In this document: in pieces, positions 16,447 to 25,356 of the stretch | Numbering within the stretch: the first letter of the stretch is position 1 | Layout: each line of letters starts with the position of its first letter | Assembly (NCBI RefSeq): GCF_010365055.1 | Contig: NZ_JAAFHA010000019.1 | Coordinates: forward strand, 1 to 53,069 | From: Rhodoferax sp. | Lineage (GTDB): Bacteria; Pseudomonadota; Gammaproteobacteria; Burkholderiales; Burkholderiaceae_C | Length of the DNA: 53,069 bases | Direction of reading: 5' to 3' | Notes under the pieces: generated by a model | Seen by the model: only the letters and a program-made list of their open reading frames with translations | The model's database searches: none | Told to the model about the DNA's origin: nothing | Position numbers and translations under genes: made by a program

Positions 16447-17733
16447 ATGAACCGCCCCATCATCGACCCAACCGATCCGCGTGGCCTGCTGCGCCGCATG
16501 TTTGACGCAGCCGTCGCCTCGGCGCAACCCGCGCTGTGCCTGCCTGCGCATCTGCCGGCCCCTCCCAAAGGCAGGACGATCGTGATCGGAGCGGGCAAGG
16601 CGTCCGCCGCCATGGCGCGGGCGCTGGAAGACAACTGGCCCGGCCCACTCGAAGGCCTGGTGGTGACCCGCTACGGTTACGAAGTGCCTTGCGAGCGCAT
16701 CGAAATCGTGCAGGCGGCGCACCCGGTGCCCGACGCGGCCGGGCAGCAGGCGGCGCAGCGCATCTGCGCGCTGGTCAGCGGTTTGTCGGCCGATGACTTG
16801 GTGCTGTGCCTGATCTCGGGCGGCGGGTCCTCCCTGCTGCCCTTGCCGCTGGACGGCATCACGCTGGAAGACAAGCAGGCGGTAAGCCGTGAACTGCTGA
16901 AGTCGGGGGCCAGCATCAGCGAGATGAACTGTGTCCGGCGACACCTATCGGCCATCAAAGGTGGGCGCCTGGCTGCCGCTTGCCACCCGGCCCGCGTGGT
17001 GACGCTGCTGATCTCCGACGTGCCGGGCGACAACGCCTGCGACATCGCATCCGGTCCCACGGTAGGGGATGCAACGACTTGCGCGGATGCACTGGCCATC
17101 CTGCGCCGGTATGGCATTGAACTGGCCGCCCACGTCAAAGATGTTTTGACGAGTGGGCGGGGCGAATCCATCAAACCGGATGACCCACGCCTGGCCGGCA
17201 TCGACACCCGCATGATTGCCACGCCACAGATGGCACTGGAAGCTGCGGCTCACGTTGCCAAAAGCGAGGGCATCAGGCCCTACATCCTGGGCGATAGCGT
17301 GGAAGGTGAAGCCCGTGATGTGGGCAAGGTGATGGCCGCCCTGGCGCTGCAAGTGACACGGCGTGGGCAGCCCTTCGAGACCCCGTGCGTGCTGCTCTCC
17401 GGTGGCGAAACAACCGTGACGGTGCGCGGCAACGGGCGAGGCGGTCGCAACGTCGAGTTCCTGCTGTCGCTGGGCATCGCCCTGCAAGGCGAGCCCGGCA
17501 TCCACGCGCTGGCCGGTGACACCGATGGCGTGGACGGGCAGGAAGAAATCGCCGGAGCGCACCTGGCACCCGATACGCTGGAGCGCGCCTGGGCGCTGGG
17601 CATGCGGCCAAAAGAAAGCCTGGACCAAAATGACGGTCACGGCTTTTTCCAGACGCTCGCTGACTCGGTGGTGACCGGTCCGACGCTGACCAATGTGAAC
17701 GACTTTCGCGCGATCCTGATTGAGCGAAAGTGA
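16447..17733 (+). CDS. Glycerate 2-kinase, MOFRL type
   Basis: 428 residues. The N-terminal domain opens with TIVIGAGKASAAMARALE and has the LISGGGSSLLPLP phosphate-binding loop and SGASISEMNCVRRHLSAIKGGRLA. The C-terminal MOFRL domain has LLSGGETTVTVRGNGRGGRNVEFLLSL and AGDTDGVDGQEEIAGA. These are the marks of the GckA/TtuD family, often misnamed hydroxypyruvate reductase. It phosphorylates D-glycerate at C2 to 2-phosphoglycerate, the exit of the aldarate pathway to glycolysis. It is unrelated in sequence to E. coli GarK but fills the same step. Confidence 0.93.
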   Translation: MNRPIIDPTDPRGLLRRMFDAAVASAQPALCLPAHLPAPPKGRTIVIGAGKASAAMARALEDNWPGPLEGLVVTRYGYEVPCERIEIVQAAHPVPDAAGQQAAQRICALVSGLSADDLVLCLISGGGSSLLPLPLDGITLEDKQAVSRELLKSGASISEMNCVRRHLSAIKGGRLAAACHPARVVTLLISDVPGDNACDIASGPTVGDATTCADALAILRRYGIELAAHVKDVLTSGRGESIKPDDPRLAGIDTRMIATPQMALEAAAHVAKSEGIRPYILGDSVEGEARDVGKVMAALALQVTRRGQPFETPCVLLSGGETTVTVRGNGRGGRNVEFLLSLGIALQGEPGIHALAGDTDGVDGQEEIAGAHLAPDTLERAWALGMRPKESLDQNDGHGFFQTLADSVVTGPTLTNVNDFRAILIERK

Positions 17734-17818
17734 TTCACAGGGCTTGGCCCGGATGGCCCGCGGATTGCCCGAAAAAGTCACGCACCTGGCGCGACAGCAC
17801 CCTCGATGGGCTGCATCC

Positions 17819-18628
17819 TCAGTCGCGCTGACTGACGCACAGGCTCTGCGTGGCGCGACCAATCAGTCCGTGCGTGTCGTAGAGCACCGATTCAGCGAGG
17901 CCGCCACCATTCGGGCCGAGGTAGGTACGAGCATCGAGGCAGATCCACTCGCCTTGTGGCCGGCGCAAGAGATTGATGGTCAGGTCCGAATTGACGAAGC
18001 TGTAGCTTTGTAAATCAAGAATCGCGCTGATGCCATTGCCGGAATCAGCGGCAACGGCGACGCGCTGATAGACACTTGGCGCCTCGCCGTCGAGCAGCGG
18101 GTGGCGCAGGCGGAACCAGATGGCACAGGGACCGTTGAAGAACTGGCCCTGCGCAACGCGGGTCTCCACCAGATCGGAGTAGCCCACATGCTTGCTGGCG
18201 AACGGGAAGGTCGCCGCTTGCGACGCCTCGGGCCCAATCGGGGCCAGCGGCAGCGGGTGCCCTGGCAGGCCGTCGGGCAACTGCAGCTCGTTCTCGCGCT
18301 GGGCCAGTGCCGTGAAGCGCGCGACCTCTTTCCCACCCGCCACGAGCCGCGCCGAGAAATGGCCGGCATTGCGCCCGGCATAGTCGGTGGCGACCTCGAC
18401 CGCGACCTCGCCGACCGGCACCGGTCGCAGCAGGTTGGCGGTGAGCCGCGCGATGTGGCTCAGGCCATGGGCCGCAGCAGCGTGTTCAATGGCGCGGCAC
18501 ACCAACGCGATCGGTGGCCCGGCGTGCTGATGCGCAGGGTGCCAAGGGCCGCGCGTGAGCAAGCTGGCACGGTAGGCCCCGCTGTCAAGCAAGCTGTAGG
18601 CGCTGGCGGGCATGGCTGTCGTGGTCAT
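17819..18628 (-). CDS. Thioesterase-fold family protein (TesB-like, acyl-CoA thioesterase)
   Basis: 269 residues from the ATG at 18628 (a TTG two codons earlier is less likely). It has two hot-dog-like halves: the first with HPAHQHAGPPIALVCRAIEHAA and the beta-rich LTANLLRPVPVGEVAVEVATDYAGRN; the second ending GEWICLDARTYLGPNGGGLAESVLYDTHGLIGRATQSL, the usual end of the TesB-like acyl-CoA thioesterase family. It likely hydrolyses an acyl-CoA in the cytoplasm; the substrate is not predictable. It converges on the glycerate kinase and is not part of the aldarate run. Confidence 0.82.
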   Translation of the reverse strand: MTTTAMPASAYSLLDSGAYRASLLTRGPWHPAHQHAGPPIALVCRAIEHAAAAHGLSHIARLTANLLRPVPVGEVAVEVATDYAGRNAGHFSARLVAGGKEVARFTALAQRENELQLPDGLPGHPLPLAPIGPEASQAATFPFASKHVGYSDLVETRVAQGQFFNGPCAIWFRLRHPLLDGEAPSVYQRVAVAADSGNGISAILDLQSYSFVNSDLTINLLRRPQGEWICLDARTYLGPNGGGLAESVLYDTHGLIGRATQSLCVSQRD

Positions 18629-19459
18629 GGTCAATGGTTCCGTTGTAATAGTCCATAGGCACTACAGTATCAGGCCATCTGCCGTCATCACCAAGGCAAC
18701 AAAGAACGCGGGCGCTACCTTCGCTACTTCGGCGTCGGGCCGCCAGGCGGCTTGGGCATGGTGGACCTGTGGCCACCTATCAGGGCAGTTTCATCCGGTG
18801 CTTTCCTGAAAAATTGGTCGGGTACGCTGGCATGCGATGGTCAGCCGTACATTCAGCCGCTCCTTGTGAATTTCAGAACCAAGTTGCCATGGACTCGTTT
18901 TCCATTGCGAAAAATCAAACATGAGACTCCTTCTTGAGTTCAATCTGAGGCTGGAGACTACATCTGTTTTTTTGTAAGAAAAATCATGAACCCAAGATCC
19001 ACAGCTAGACGCCTCGCCGCTGTTCGCTTCCCCTGTGCGATCGTGACCTCGCTGGCACGGGGACGCGCCACAGCGCAGCCGATACCGAAGGAGCGAAACG
19101 GCGCCTACGCTAGCCGTTCACTTGACGCCAGCATCGGCATACCGCTTTTTGAGACACATGGCACCAACACCCTCGAGCGGGTTGAGGACACGCGCATCAA
19201 TCCGTCCAATGTCGCGTTCCGCACAATGGCATGCCACTGCATGTTCCAAGGCTCCACTATCGACAGCACGTCAGGCAATTGGTACTACGGCCAAGTCGCT
19301 GACAAAGATGACGACAAGTTCATGCTGTGGGGCGTGTGAGAAGGACCAAAAATGGAACAGAGCGTGATCGCAAAAAAAATGAAATTAATCCTGTTTTTTG
19401 CAGCGAATGCTGCCTGCCGCATCCCTTTAAACCCGTGATTTTTTGAAAGGACACTCGCC
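18629..19459. other. Gene-poor 830-bp stretch
   Basis: Between the thioesterase-type gene and the CBS-domain gene no recognisable gene is seen. It contains one modest open frame (18986-19339), listed separately, and several stop-interrupted short frames. No tRNA, clear promoter pair or repeat copy was found. It may be the remains of decayed genes. Confidence 0.5.
18986..19339 (+). CDS. Possible hypothetical protein, unrecognised
   Basis: 117 residues if translated from the ATG at 18986. I recognise no family. The N-terminal ~35 residues are Arg/Ala-rich and look like spurious translation. The C-terminal half (FETHGTNTLERVEDTRINPS to GNWYYGQVADKDDDKFMLWGV) is more protein-like in composition. 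The RBS is weak (AAGAAA). It could be a remnant of a degraded gene or a small lineage-specific protein; the frame is isolated in a gene-poor stretch. Confidence 0.28.
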   Translation: MNPRSTARRLAAVRFPCAIVTSLARGRATAQPIPKERNGAYASRSLDASIGIPLFETHGTNTLERVEDTRINPSNVAFRTMACHCMFQGSTIDSTSGNWYYGQVADKDDDKFMLWGV

Positions 19460-19900
19460 ATGTATGAACGCACTGTATTTGAATCCATATCCCACAACCG
19501 CGTGGTCAGCGTGGCGCCGCATGCCAGCGTCCTGGAAACGGCTTGGGCAATGACCGCGGCCAATTGTGGCAGCGTGCTTATCACTGATCCCGGCGGGGCC
19601 ATGCTGGGCATTCTCACCGAGCACGACCTGTTGACACGTGTGCTCGCCAAGTCGCTGAATCCGCAAACGACCCACGTGGCCGACGTCATGACCCCCCACC
19701 CGCATTGCGTGGGGCCTGAGGTGAAAGTAGCTGAAGCGGTGCTGATCATGATGGAACACGGCATTGGCAACCTGCCTGTCGTTTCTCATGCGTCCAAGAT
19801 CCTGGGGATATTCTCGGCGCGCGACGCACTGCCAGGAGAGATTGTCGACGCGGCGAGCATTGCGGAGTTCAATGATCAGGTGACCGACGTTTTGGCTTGA
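19460..19900 (+). CDS. CBS-domain protein (two CBS motifs)
   Basis: 146 residues comprising two CBS motifs and little else: the first about residues 8-62 (VVSVAPHASVLETAWAMTAANCGSVLITDPGGAMLGILTEHDLL), the second about 74-130 (DVMTPHPHCVGPEVKVAEAVLIMMEHGIGNLPVVSHASKILGIFSARD). Such stand-alone pairs bind adenosine nucleotides or similar ligands and often act as regulatory modules. It has a good RBS (GAAAGGA). Both neighbours are on the opposite strand, so it is probably transcribed alone. Partner unknown. Confidence 0.9.
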   Translation: MYERTVFESISHNRVVSVAPHASVLETAWAMTAANCGSVLITDPGGAMLGILTEHDLLTRVLAKSLNPQTTHVADVMTPHPHCVGPEVKVAEAVLIMMEHGIGNLPVVSHASKILGIFSARDALPGEIVDAASIAEFNDQVTDVLA

Positions 19901-20129
19901 TTGGCATGTTTCGGTAGCCCCAATTGGGCACAGCCAGTTTTCATGGTTCGAAAGGAGCATGAAATGGCCTCGCCCTAAGCTGTCGGCGCGTGCAGCCGGA
20001 AATCAAGCCGGCTTTCGCATTCCTGGTCGTCCGGATTTCTGAAGGATTTCACGCTGAGCCTGGCGTGAGTTGGTCGGGCCTCACGCCTCACGCACAGACC
20101 TTCTGATCGAACGCCTGGGCGGCCCGGTA

Positions 20130-22346
20130 CTACTGGAACGCCGCGGCACGTTTTAGCAATTCGTCCAGACCTGGTTCCTGTAAGTTGCGCGGTTTGCCCG
20201 GGTGAATGATCGACACTTGGCAACTCTCTGCCGCCTCCACCAATTGCGCGTAGCTTCCGGCCTGGATGTCCGCGATGTAGGCCTGCTTGTTGGCGTCGTA
20301 GGAAAACAGCTTGTTGTTGAGCGTGGTGCACTCGTTGCAGGTCGAACAGCGTGGCGTCTCGATATAGGCTTCGTCAGGCGATCTTTCCGGTTCTTGCTCC
20401 ACCGGTGCGCTCGTCGCAGCGGGCGCAGGGGACGCCGACGGCGCGGCCGACACGCCCGCACCAGGCACGGTTGCCTCGCGCGCCTCAGTCTCGTGCTGCA
20501 GGCGCTCTTCCCAGGTCTTCTTCTCGCGCGCGAGAAGTTTTTCCGCGTGTGAATTGTGAATTCCGCCGAGTTCCTGCAGGCTGTGCCACATTTCGCGGCA
20601 ACGGCGCGCTTCCCTGATGAGCCGCTCGTCGACGATCACTTTCTGCAACACGTTGTCGGCGTCGACCATCAGCAGGCTGGGTACCTTGTCCGGCAGACCC
20701 TTGCGCTCGCGCGTCAGAGACTCGTCCACCGGGATCATGCTGCCATTCCACTTCTCCCGCGGAACGCGCGCGAGGTGTCTGGCATAGCGGTGATCGCTGG
20801 CCACGAAATCGACCAGCGTGAAGGCCATGTCTTGCGATACCCGCTGGTGCTGTTCGTCCTCGTAGGTAAAGGCCTGAATCGGCCAGTCGAGATCAACCTG
20901 CGAATTGGCCCCGAGGTAGAAACGCGAGGCCCAGTTTGGGCCTGCGGATGGGTCGTAGGTGAAGGCCGGGAAGGCGCGCGACTCCATCGCTGCGGCCGAC
21001 ATCAGATAGGGCGGCAGGCCGGAAGACTTTGCGCTCGCGCCAGAAAACACGCTGAACAGGGCGGAGCCACGATAGGTCAACCCGCGCAGCAAGCGCTCGC
21101 GGAATCGGAACAGGTTGGAGCTGCTCGACTGCAGCACATACACCTCATTGAGCCCGATGGCCATGTTGGCGATCTGCCTGCTGCGCATGCCGGAGGTCAG
21201 TTTGCTTTCCCCATTCGGCGACTCTTCGAGGATGTCGTCGATCTGGAGCAAGACCTTGATCGGCAAGCCCGAGGCAAGGATCTCCATCAGATGGGCGTGC
21301 TCGACCGCCTGCATTTTTTCGGCGTTGACGCAGACCAGATAGTCGGGAAACTGCGCCAAGTCCTGCGGGTCGAGTCCGTTGGCGCCGAACTGCTCGAACA
21401 AGGCGTCGTGCCTGGATTCGCTGTACTGACCGTCAATCTCGAGCCCGGCGATGGCGATCGCTTTGGCGAGTGCGATCTGCTTCGGGCTGCGCTCGCGGAA
21501 TGCGGCCAGCGCGTCGGCGCAACTATCGAAGAGGAAGGGGTAGGGTTTGGCGGCATCCGTCTTGGTCGCCGACGCAGCGGGAGACGAAATGAACTGCTGC
21601 GCGCTCAATGCATCGAGCAGCCCGCCTATGCGCTTGCGCCGACTCTCGGGAAACACGTCCGTCGGCAGGGCTTTGGAGAGCATGCGCGACATCGCGTCGA
21701 AGTCGAAAGCGTCACCAAAGCCGGTCCCTACCGCTGCTTGCAGGTGCTGGGCGCTGCGCCCCGCGGCGGAGCGTTCATAGTCGGCTTTGAGGATGTCAGA
21801 TAGCTTCAGCACCAGCCGGTCAAGCTCCTTGCGAAATCCCTCGGCTTTTTGCTGTTGCACTGCGGCCCACGCATGCTGCAGCAGGCGGGCGGGTAGCGCG
21901 GTGTCGCAGTCAACCACCGCACCATTGACCTTGATCGCGGCGCGGGTGCGTCGCAAGCTGTCTTCGAACGACTGGTCCACACCCTTTGTGAACTGGCTTG
22001 AGGCCTTGTCCCACAGCGCGAAAAGCGACCCGCTGGCCCCGCCAGTGGCAAGCTCGCGAATGGCCTGCTCCAGCCGCAGCACATGCTTTCTGATGCGCTC
22101 GCCATCGCTGCCTTGCGCGACGCTTGCCAGGGCGCTGTCGATGATGCCCGATAGCGACTGCGCGAACAGGCCATCGGCACGACCGTCGACCAGCACCAGC
22201 GGAAAATCATAGCGAAGCTGGGTGAGATCCCGATAGCTGGCAAAAAGGGCCGGGCGCAGGCCCAGTCCATCGACCGCGTCCAGGTGCTCGCTCGGCCGTC
22301 TGCCGGTCAAGAAAAACGCAACGTGTGCTTGAGTATCTGCTTCCAT
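20130..22346 (-). CDS. 738-residue protein: PFOR-related central region plus C-terminal one-cluster ferredoxin domain
   Basis: Last gene of the 2-oxoacid oxidoreductase operon, 82 bp after korB. Residues 1-~290 are helical, unassigned and Ala-rich. Residues ~300-490 read like the end of a PFOR ThDP domain: LPIKVLLQIDD, VYVLQSSSSNLFRFRERLL, YRGSALFSVFSG and ESRAFPAFTYDPSAGPNW follow the order and spacing of NifJ-type proteins, but no GDG cofactor motif is present. Residues ~585-625 look like a coiled coil, ~626-660 are an Ala/Pro linker, and ~663-738 hold C667-x2-C670-x2-C673 and C709 before IIHPGKP. That is a ferredoxin fold with one [4Fe-4S] site. It may deliver electrons or scaffold the complex. 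The PFOR relation is my inference from motif order. Confidence 0.85.
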   Translation of the reverse strand: MEADTQAHVAFFLTGRRPSEHLDAVDGLGLRPALFASYRDLTQLRYDFPLVLVDGRADGLFAQSLSGIIDSALASVAQGSDGERIRKHVLRLEQAIRELATGGASGSLFALWDKASSQFTKGVDQSFEDSLRRTRAAIKVNGAVVDCDTALPARLLQHAWAAVQQQKAEGFRKELDRLVLKLSDILKADYERSAAGRSAQHLQAAVGTGFGDAFDFDAMSRMLSKALPTDVFPESRRKRIGGLLDALSAQQFISSPAASATKTDAAKPYPFLFDSCADALAAFRERSPKQIALAKAIAIAGLEIDGQYSESRHDALFEQFGANGLDPQDLAQFPDYLVCVNAEKMQAVEHAHLMEILASGLPIKVLLQIDDILEESPNGESKLTSGMRSRQIANMAIGLNEVYVLQSSSSNLFRFRERLLRGLTYRGSALFSVFSGASAKSSGLPPYLMSAAAMESRAFPAFTYDPSAGPNWASRFYLGANSQVDLDWPIQAFTYEDEQHQRVSQDMAFTLVDFVASDHRYARHLARVPREKWNGSMIPVDESLTRERKGLPDKVPSLLMVDADNVLQKVIVDERLIREARRCREMWHSLQELGGIHNSHAEKLLAREKKTWEERLQHETEAREATVPGAGVSAAPSASPAPAATSAPVEQEPERSPDEAYIETPRCSTCNECTTLNNKLFSYDANKQAYIADIQAGSYAQLVEAAESCQVSIIHPGKPRNLQEPGLDELLKRAAAFQ

Positions 22347-22428
22347 GTCTTTATTTACCTGCCTTGCTGGTGGTATTCATTGTTTTCGAAAACGGTCCCC
22401 GTGGCGCACCTGCGCTTCATCCGGCCTT

Positions 22429-23409
22429 CTATTGCGCTCCCTCCGGCCAGACCGTGTACTTGTCCAACTCGGCATTGAGTCCTGCCCGCGTCAGATCGGG
22501 CGTGCGCAGCTTGTCCGAAAGCCGCAGGTTTTCGTAACAGGGAATATTCGGGTTGCGATACAGGATGCCGACGGGAATGGAATCGTGGCCGGAGGCGATT
22601 TCGCGTGCCCGGTCGATGTTCGACGGGTCATGCTGCAATTGATTCTTGTAGATCCGTGACATGCCGGCACTGGTCTGCAGGCCGTCCTCGTGGTTGAGCA
22701 ACTGCACTCTGTTGGGGTCTTGCATCCACGGGTCGAGCGACGCCGGCAACCATTCCGGACAGCGCTGCACGATGCGAACGAACGACAGCCCCTTGTGGTG
22801 GTAGGCCGCCTTGACAATGTCGAACAGGATCTCCGGGATCCAATCGACCGCCTGCGCCACGAAGGAGACGTTTTGAACGCCGAGCGTCACCGTCAAGGGA
22901 TTCAAAGCTTCCAGGTAACTGCCGCGTGGCGTCGTATTGCTCTTGGTCCCGATGGGTGAGGTCGGCGAGGCTTGTTTCTTGGTCAAACCATAAATCTGGT
23001 TGTCGTGCAGGAACACGGTGATGTTCATGTTGTAGCGGATGGCGTGAATCCAGTGGGCGGCGCCAATGCTGCAGCAATCACCGTCGCCCGTGTTGACGAA
23101 CACGGTCAGGTCGGGCCTTGCCATCTTCACGCCTTCGGCGACCGGCAGCGCACGTCCATGAATGCCGTGGAAACCGTAGGTCTTCATGTAATGGGGAAAG
23201 CGGCTCGAGCAGCCTATTCCCGACACGAACACGGTCTTCTCCGGCAGCAAGCCTTCGTCCCGGCATAGCCGCTGTACCGCCGCAAGAATGGCGTTGTCGC
23301 CGCAGCCCGTGCACCAGCGCGGCACGCCGCTCTGATAGTCTTCGAGTTCGAAATGCTCGTCGCACATTTGCAGGAGGCACTCCGCGCTGGACATCATGTT
23401 CATGGCCAT
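22429..23409 (-). CDS. korB: 2-oxoacid:ferredoxin oxidoreductase, beta subunit
   Basis: 326 residues with ThDP- and cluster-binding landmarks: WCTGCGDNAILAAVQ near residue 32, FVSGIGCSSRFPHYMKTYGFHGIHGRALPVAEGVK, the ThDP-Mg loop TGDGDCCSIGAAHWIHA and NITVFLHDNQIYGLTKKQASPTS. This is the beta-subunit pattern of 2-oxoglutarate/pyruvate:ferredoxin oxidoreductases. It follows korA by 17 bp, with an RBS AAAGGTG. It works with the alpha subunit in oxidative decarboxylation to an acyl-CoA with reduced ferredoxin. Whether the substrate is 2-oxoglutarate, pyruvate or another 2-oxoacid cannot be told here; the symbol follows the most common assignment. Confidence 0.93.
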   Translation of the reverse strand: MAMNMMSSAECLLQMCDEHFELEDYQSGVPRWCTGCGDNAILAAVQRLCRDEGLLPEKTVFVSGIGCSSRFPHYMKTYGFHGIHGRALPVAEGVKMARPDLTVFVNTGDGDCCSIGAAHWIHAIRYNMNITVFLHDNQIYGLTKKQASPTSPIGTKSNTTPRGSYLEALNPLTVTLGVQNVSFVAQAVDWIPEILFDIVKAAYHHKGLSFVRIVQRCPEWLPASLDPWMQDPNRVQLLNHEDGLQTSAGMSRIYKNQLQHDPSNIDRAREIASGHDSIPVGILYRNPNIPCYENLRLSDKLRTPDLTRAGLNAELDKYTVWPEGAQ

Positions 23410-23426
23410 TTCACCTTTCTTAGCTT

Positions 23427-25337
23427 TTACTTATTTAGCTGTTCCAGCAGCACGCGGCGGATGGTGCCGGGCTTGATCGGCTGGCCCTTGACCTCGCTCC
23501 AGCAGTCCACGTCGACGAGGTAGCGCGAGCGCAACAGGATCGCCACCGACGAATAGCGGCGATTGGTTTCGTCGATGATCTGGTCGTGCGGGCGGTCGCT
23601 CCAGTTGCTCTCGATGGTCATGACCTTCTTGAACCCCTGCATGATTTCCTTGATCCCTGGCGGCAGGGGCTGCAGAAATTGCAGGTGCATGGAAGACACC
23701 TTGCGCCCCTCGACGCGCATTGCGTCGACCGCTTCCTCAATGGCGCCCTTGGTGCTGCCCCAGCCGATGACCAGCAGATCGCCCTGTGGATCGCCGAACA
23801 CCGGCGGCGCCTTGAGCGTCCTTTGCAGAGCCGCAAGCTTCAGGCTGCGAAAGCGCAGGGTTTGCTCGTTGATTTCGGCATCGTAGGCGACGTGGCTGTC
23901 GCGGTCGTGCGCTAGTCCGGTCAAGGTATGCATGCCGCCGGGCTGGCCCGGAATGAAGCGGCGGGCGAGGCCAGTGGTGTCGTCCCAATCGTAGGGCCTG
24001 GCTCCGGCCGGAACCGGGCTCTGGTCAACCGGCGGCGCCAGCCAGGCTTCACTGAACTGCGGGCGCGCGAACGGTTGTTGCGACGTGGCAAGGCCGGCAT
24101 CGGACAGGACCACCACGACCATGTTGAAAGTTTCGGCGATCTTGCGCGCCGTGATGATCGAATAGAAGCACTCCTCAATCGTGCCCGGCGCCATGACCAC
24201 CTTCGGTGCGTCACCGTGGCTGCCGAAAATCGCGGCCATGAGATCGCCCTGCTCCATTTTGGTCGGCTGGCCGGTGCTGGGGCCGCCGCGCTGCACGTTC
24301 ACCACCACCAGAGGAATCTCCCCCATGACCGCGAGCCCGATCGCCTCCTGCTTCAGGGAATAGCCGGGACCGGAGGTGATGGTGATCGTGCATTTGCTGG
24401 CGTAAGACGCACCGATGGCGAACGCGCAGGCCGCGATCTCGTCTTCCGCCTGATGCACCATGCCGCCGACATTCTCGAATACTTCTGACAGATAGTGCGA
24501 GGCCGATGTGGCGGGCGTGATCGGGTACATGGCGCAGATTTCCATCCCCGATGCAAGCACGCCCAAGGCCAGCGCCGTGTTTCCGTTGACCACGATCTGC
24601 GGCTCGGTCGCGCGCACCGCTGGAATGCTGTAGCAAAAGTCCAGATTGGCCTGTGCCCATTTGTGACCCGCTTCAAGCAGCTTGATGTTCGCATCGACCA
24701 CGCTCTGATCTTTCTTGCCGAAAGCCAGCACGATTTGATCCACCGCCAGCTTCAGCTCCAGGCTGTAGATGCGGCACAGCATGCCCAGCGCGAACATGTT
24801 CTTGCCCCGCTTGGCATCCGCGACGATGGTGCGACATTCCTGCTCCATCGGAATTTCGTACACATGGTAGCCCGCAGCCACAAGTCGGTCGTAGGTCTCG
24901 ACATAGGACGCCACGATTTTCGGATCGGCATGCGTGCGCCAGATGCTTTCCAGCAGGATGGTGCAGCCCGGTTTGAGTTCCTTCGCCCGCACCCTTCCGA
25001 GCAGTACTTGCTCATTGAACGCCACCACCAGGTCGGTCTCGTCGCCGCCGTTAGTGATGTATCCGGAGCCGATGCGGATCCGATTGCCGCTGGCCCCTGC
25101 GACGCTGCGCGCTGGCGGGCGAATTTCGGCGGGAATGATTTCAGTGGTCCAGATGCCATTGCCCATCTGCGCAGCAATCGCACCCAGGGATTGGCCGCAC
25201 TTCTGCGCGCCTTCTCCAGAATCGCTGATGATTTCGATGATGTGCTCTTTCAACTTGAGCGCCGATTTCTTGCGGGCCGGCGATCCCGTTTTGTTGCCGG
25301 GCTTCTCTGTCAACTGGTGCATGGTGAGTTCGTTCAT
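23427..25337 (-). CDS. korA: 2-oxoacid:ferredoxin oxidoreductase, fused gamma-alpha subunit
   Basis: 636 residues from the ATG at 25337, which has GGAAAG upstream; the open frame reaches further back into the preceding gene without a plausible start. Residues ~25-215 are the gamma domain (IRIGSGYITNGGDETDLVVAFNEQ, VLLGRVRAKELKPG). The alpha domain from ~225 starts GNTALALGVLASGMEICAMYPITPAT and contains HQAEDEIAACAFAIGASYASK, TITSGPGYSLKQEAIGLAVMGEIPLVVVNVQRGGPSTGQPTKMEQGDL. The gamma-alpha fusion is the KorA layout known from Thauera/Azoarcus and many aerobes. It acts with the beta subunit. The upstream NfnB-like gene ends 19 bp before it. Confidence 0.94.
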   Translation of the reverse strand: MNELTMHQLTEKPGNKTGSPARKKSALKLKEHIIEIISDSGEGAQKCGQSLGAIAAQMGNGIWTTEIIPAEIRPPARSVAGASGNRIRIGSGYITNGGDETDLVVAFNEQVLLGRVRAKELKPGCTILLESIWRTHADPKIVASYVETYDRLVAAGYHVYEIPMEQECRTIVADAKRGKNMFALGMLCRIYSLELKLAVDQIVLAFGKKDQSVVDANIKLLEAGHKWAQANLDFCYSIPAVRATEPQIVVNGNTALALGVLASGMEICAMYPITPATSASHYLSEVFENVGGMVHQAEDEIAACAFAIGASYASKCTITITSGPGYSLKQEAIGLAVMGEIPLVVVNVQRGGPSTGQPTKMEQGDLMAAIFGSHGDAPKVVMAPGTIEECFYSIITARKIAETFNMVVVVLSDAGLATSQQPFARPQFSEAWLAPPVDQSPVPAGARPYDWDDTTGLARRFIPGQPGGMHTLTGLAHDRDSHVAYDAEINEQTLRFRSLKLAALQRTLKAPPVFGDPQGDLLVIGWGSTKGAIEEAVDAMRVEGRKVSSMHLQFLQPLPPGIKEIMQGFKKVMTIESNWSDRPHDQIIDETNRRYSSVAILLRSRYLVDVDCWSEVKGQPIKPGTIRRVLLEQLNK

Positions 25338-25356
25338 GGTCTTTCCGTAGCCGCTG

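Noticed and set aside
19959..20042. 27-codon frame with a good AAGGAG box after the CBS-domain gene
   Set aside because: Composition is unremarkable and no family is recognised; a chance RBS is as likely.
22225..22262. GATAGCTGGC...GGCC in the 738-residue gene as another repeat copy
   Set aside because: The spacing fits by chance, but the spacer and flanks are GC-rich, there is no GC at spacer positions 7-8 and no TTT flank.
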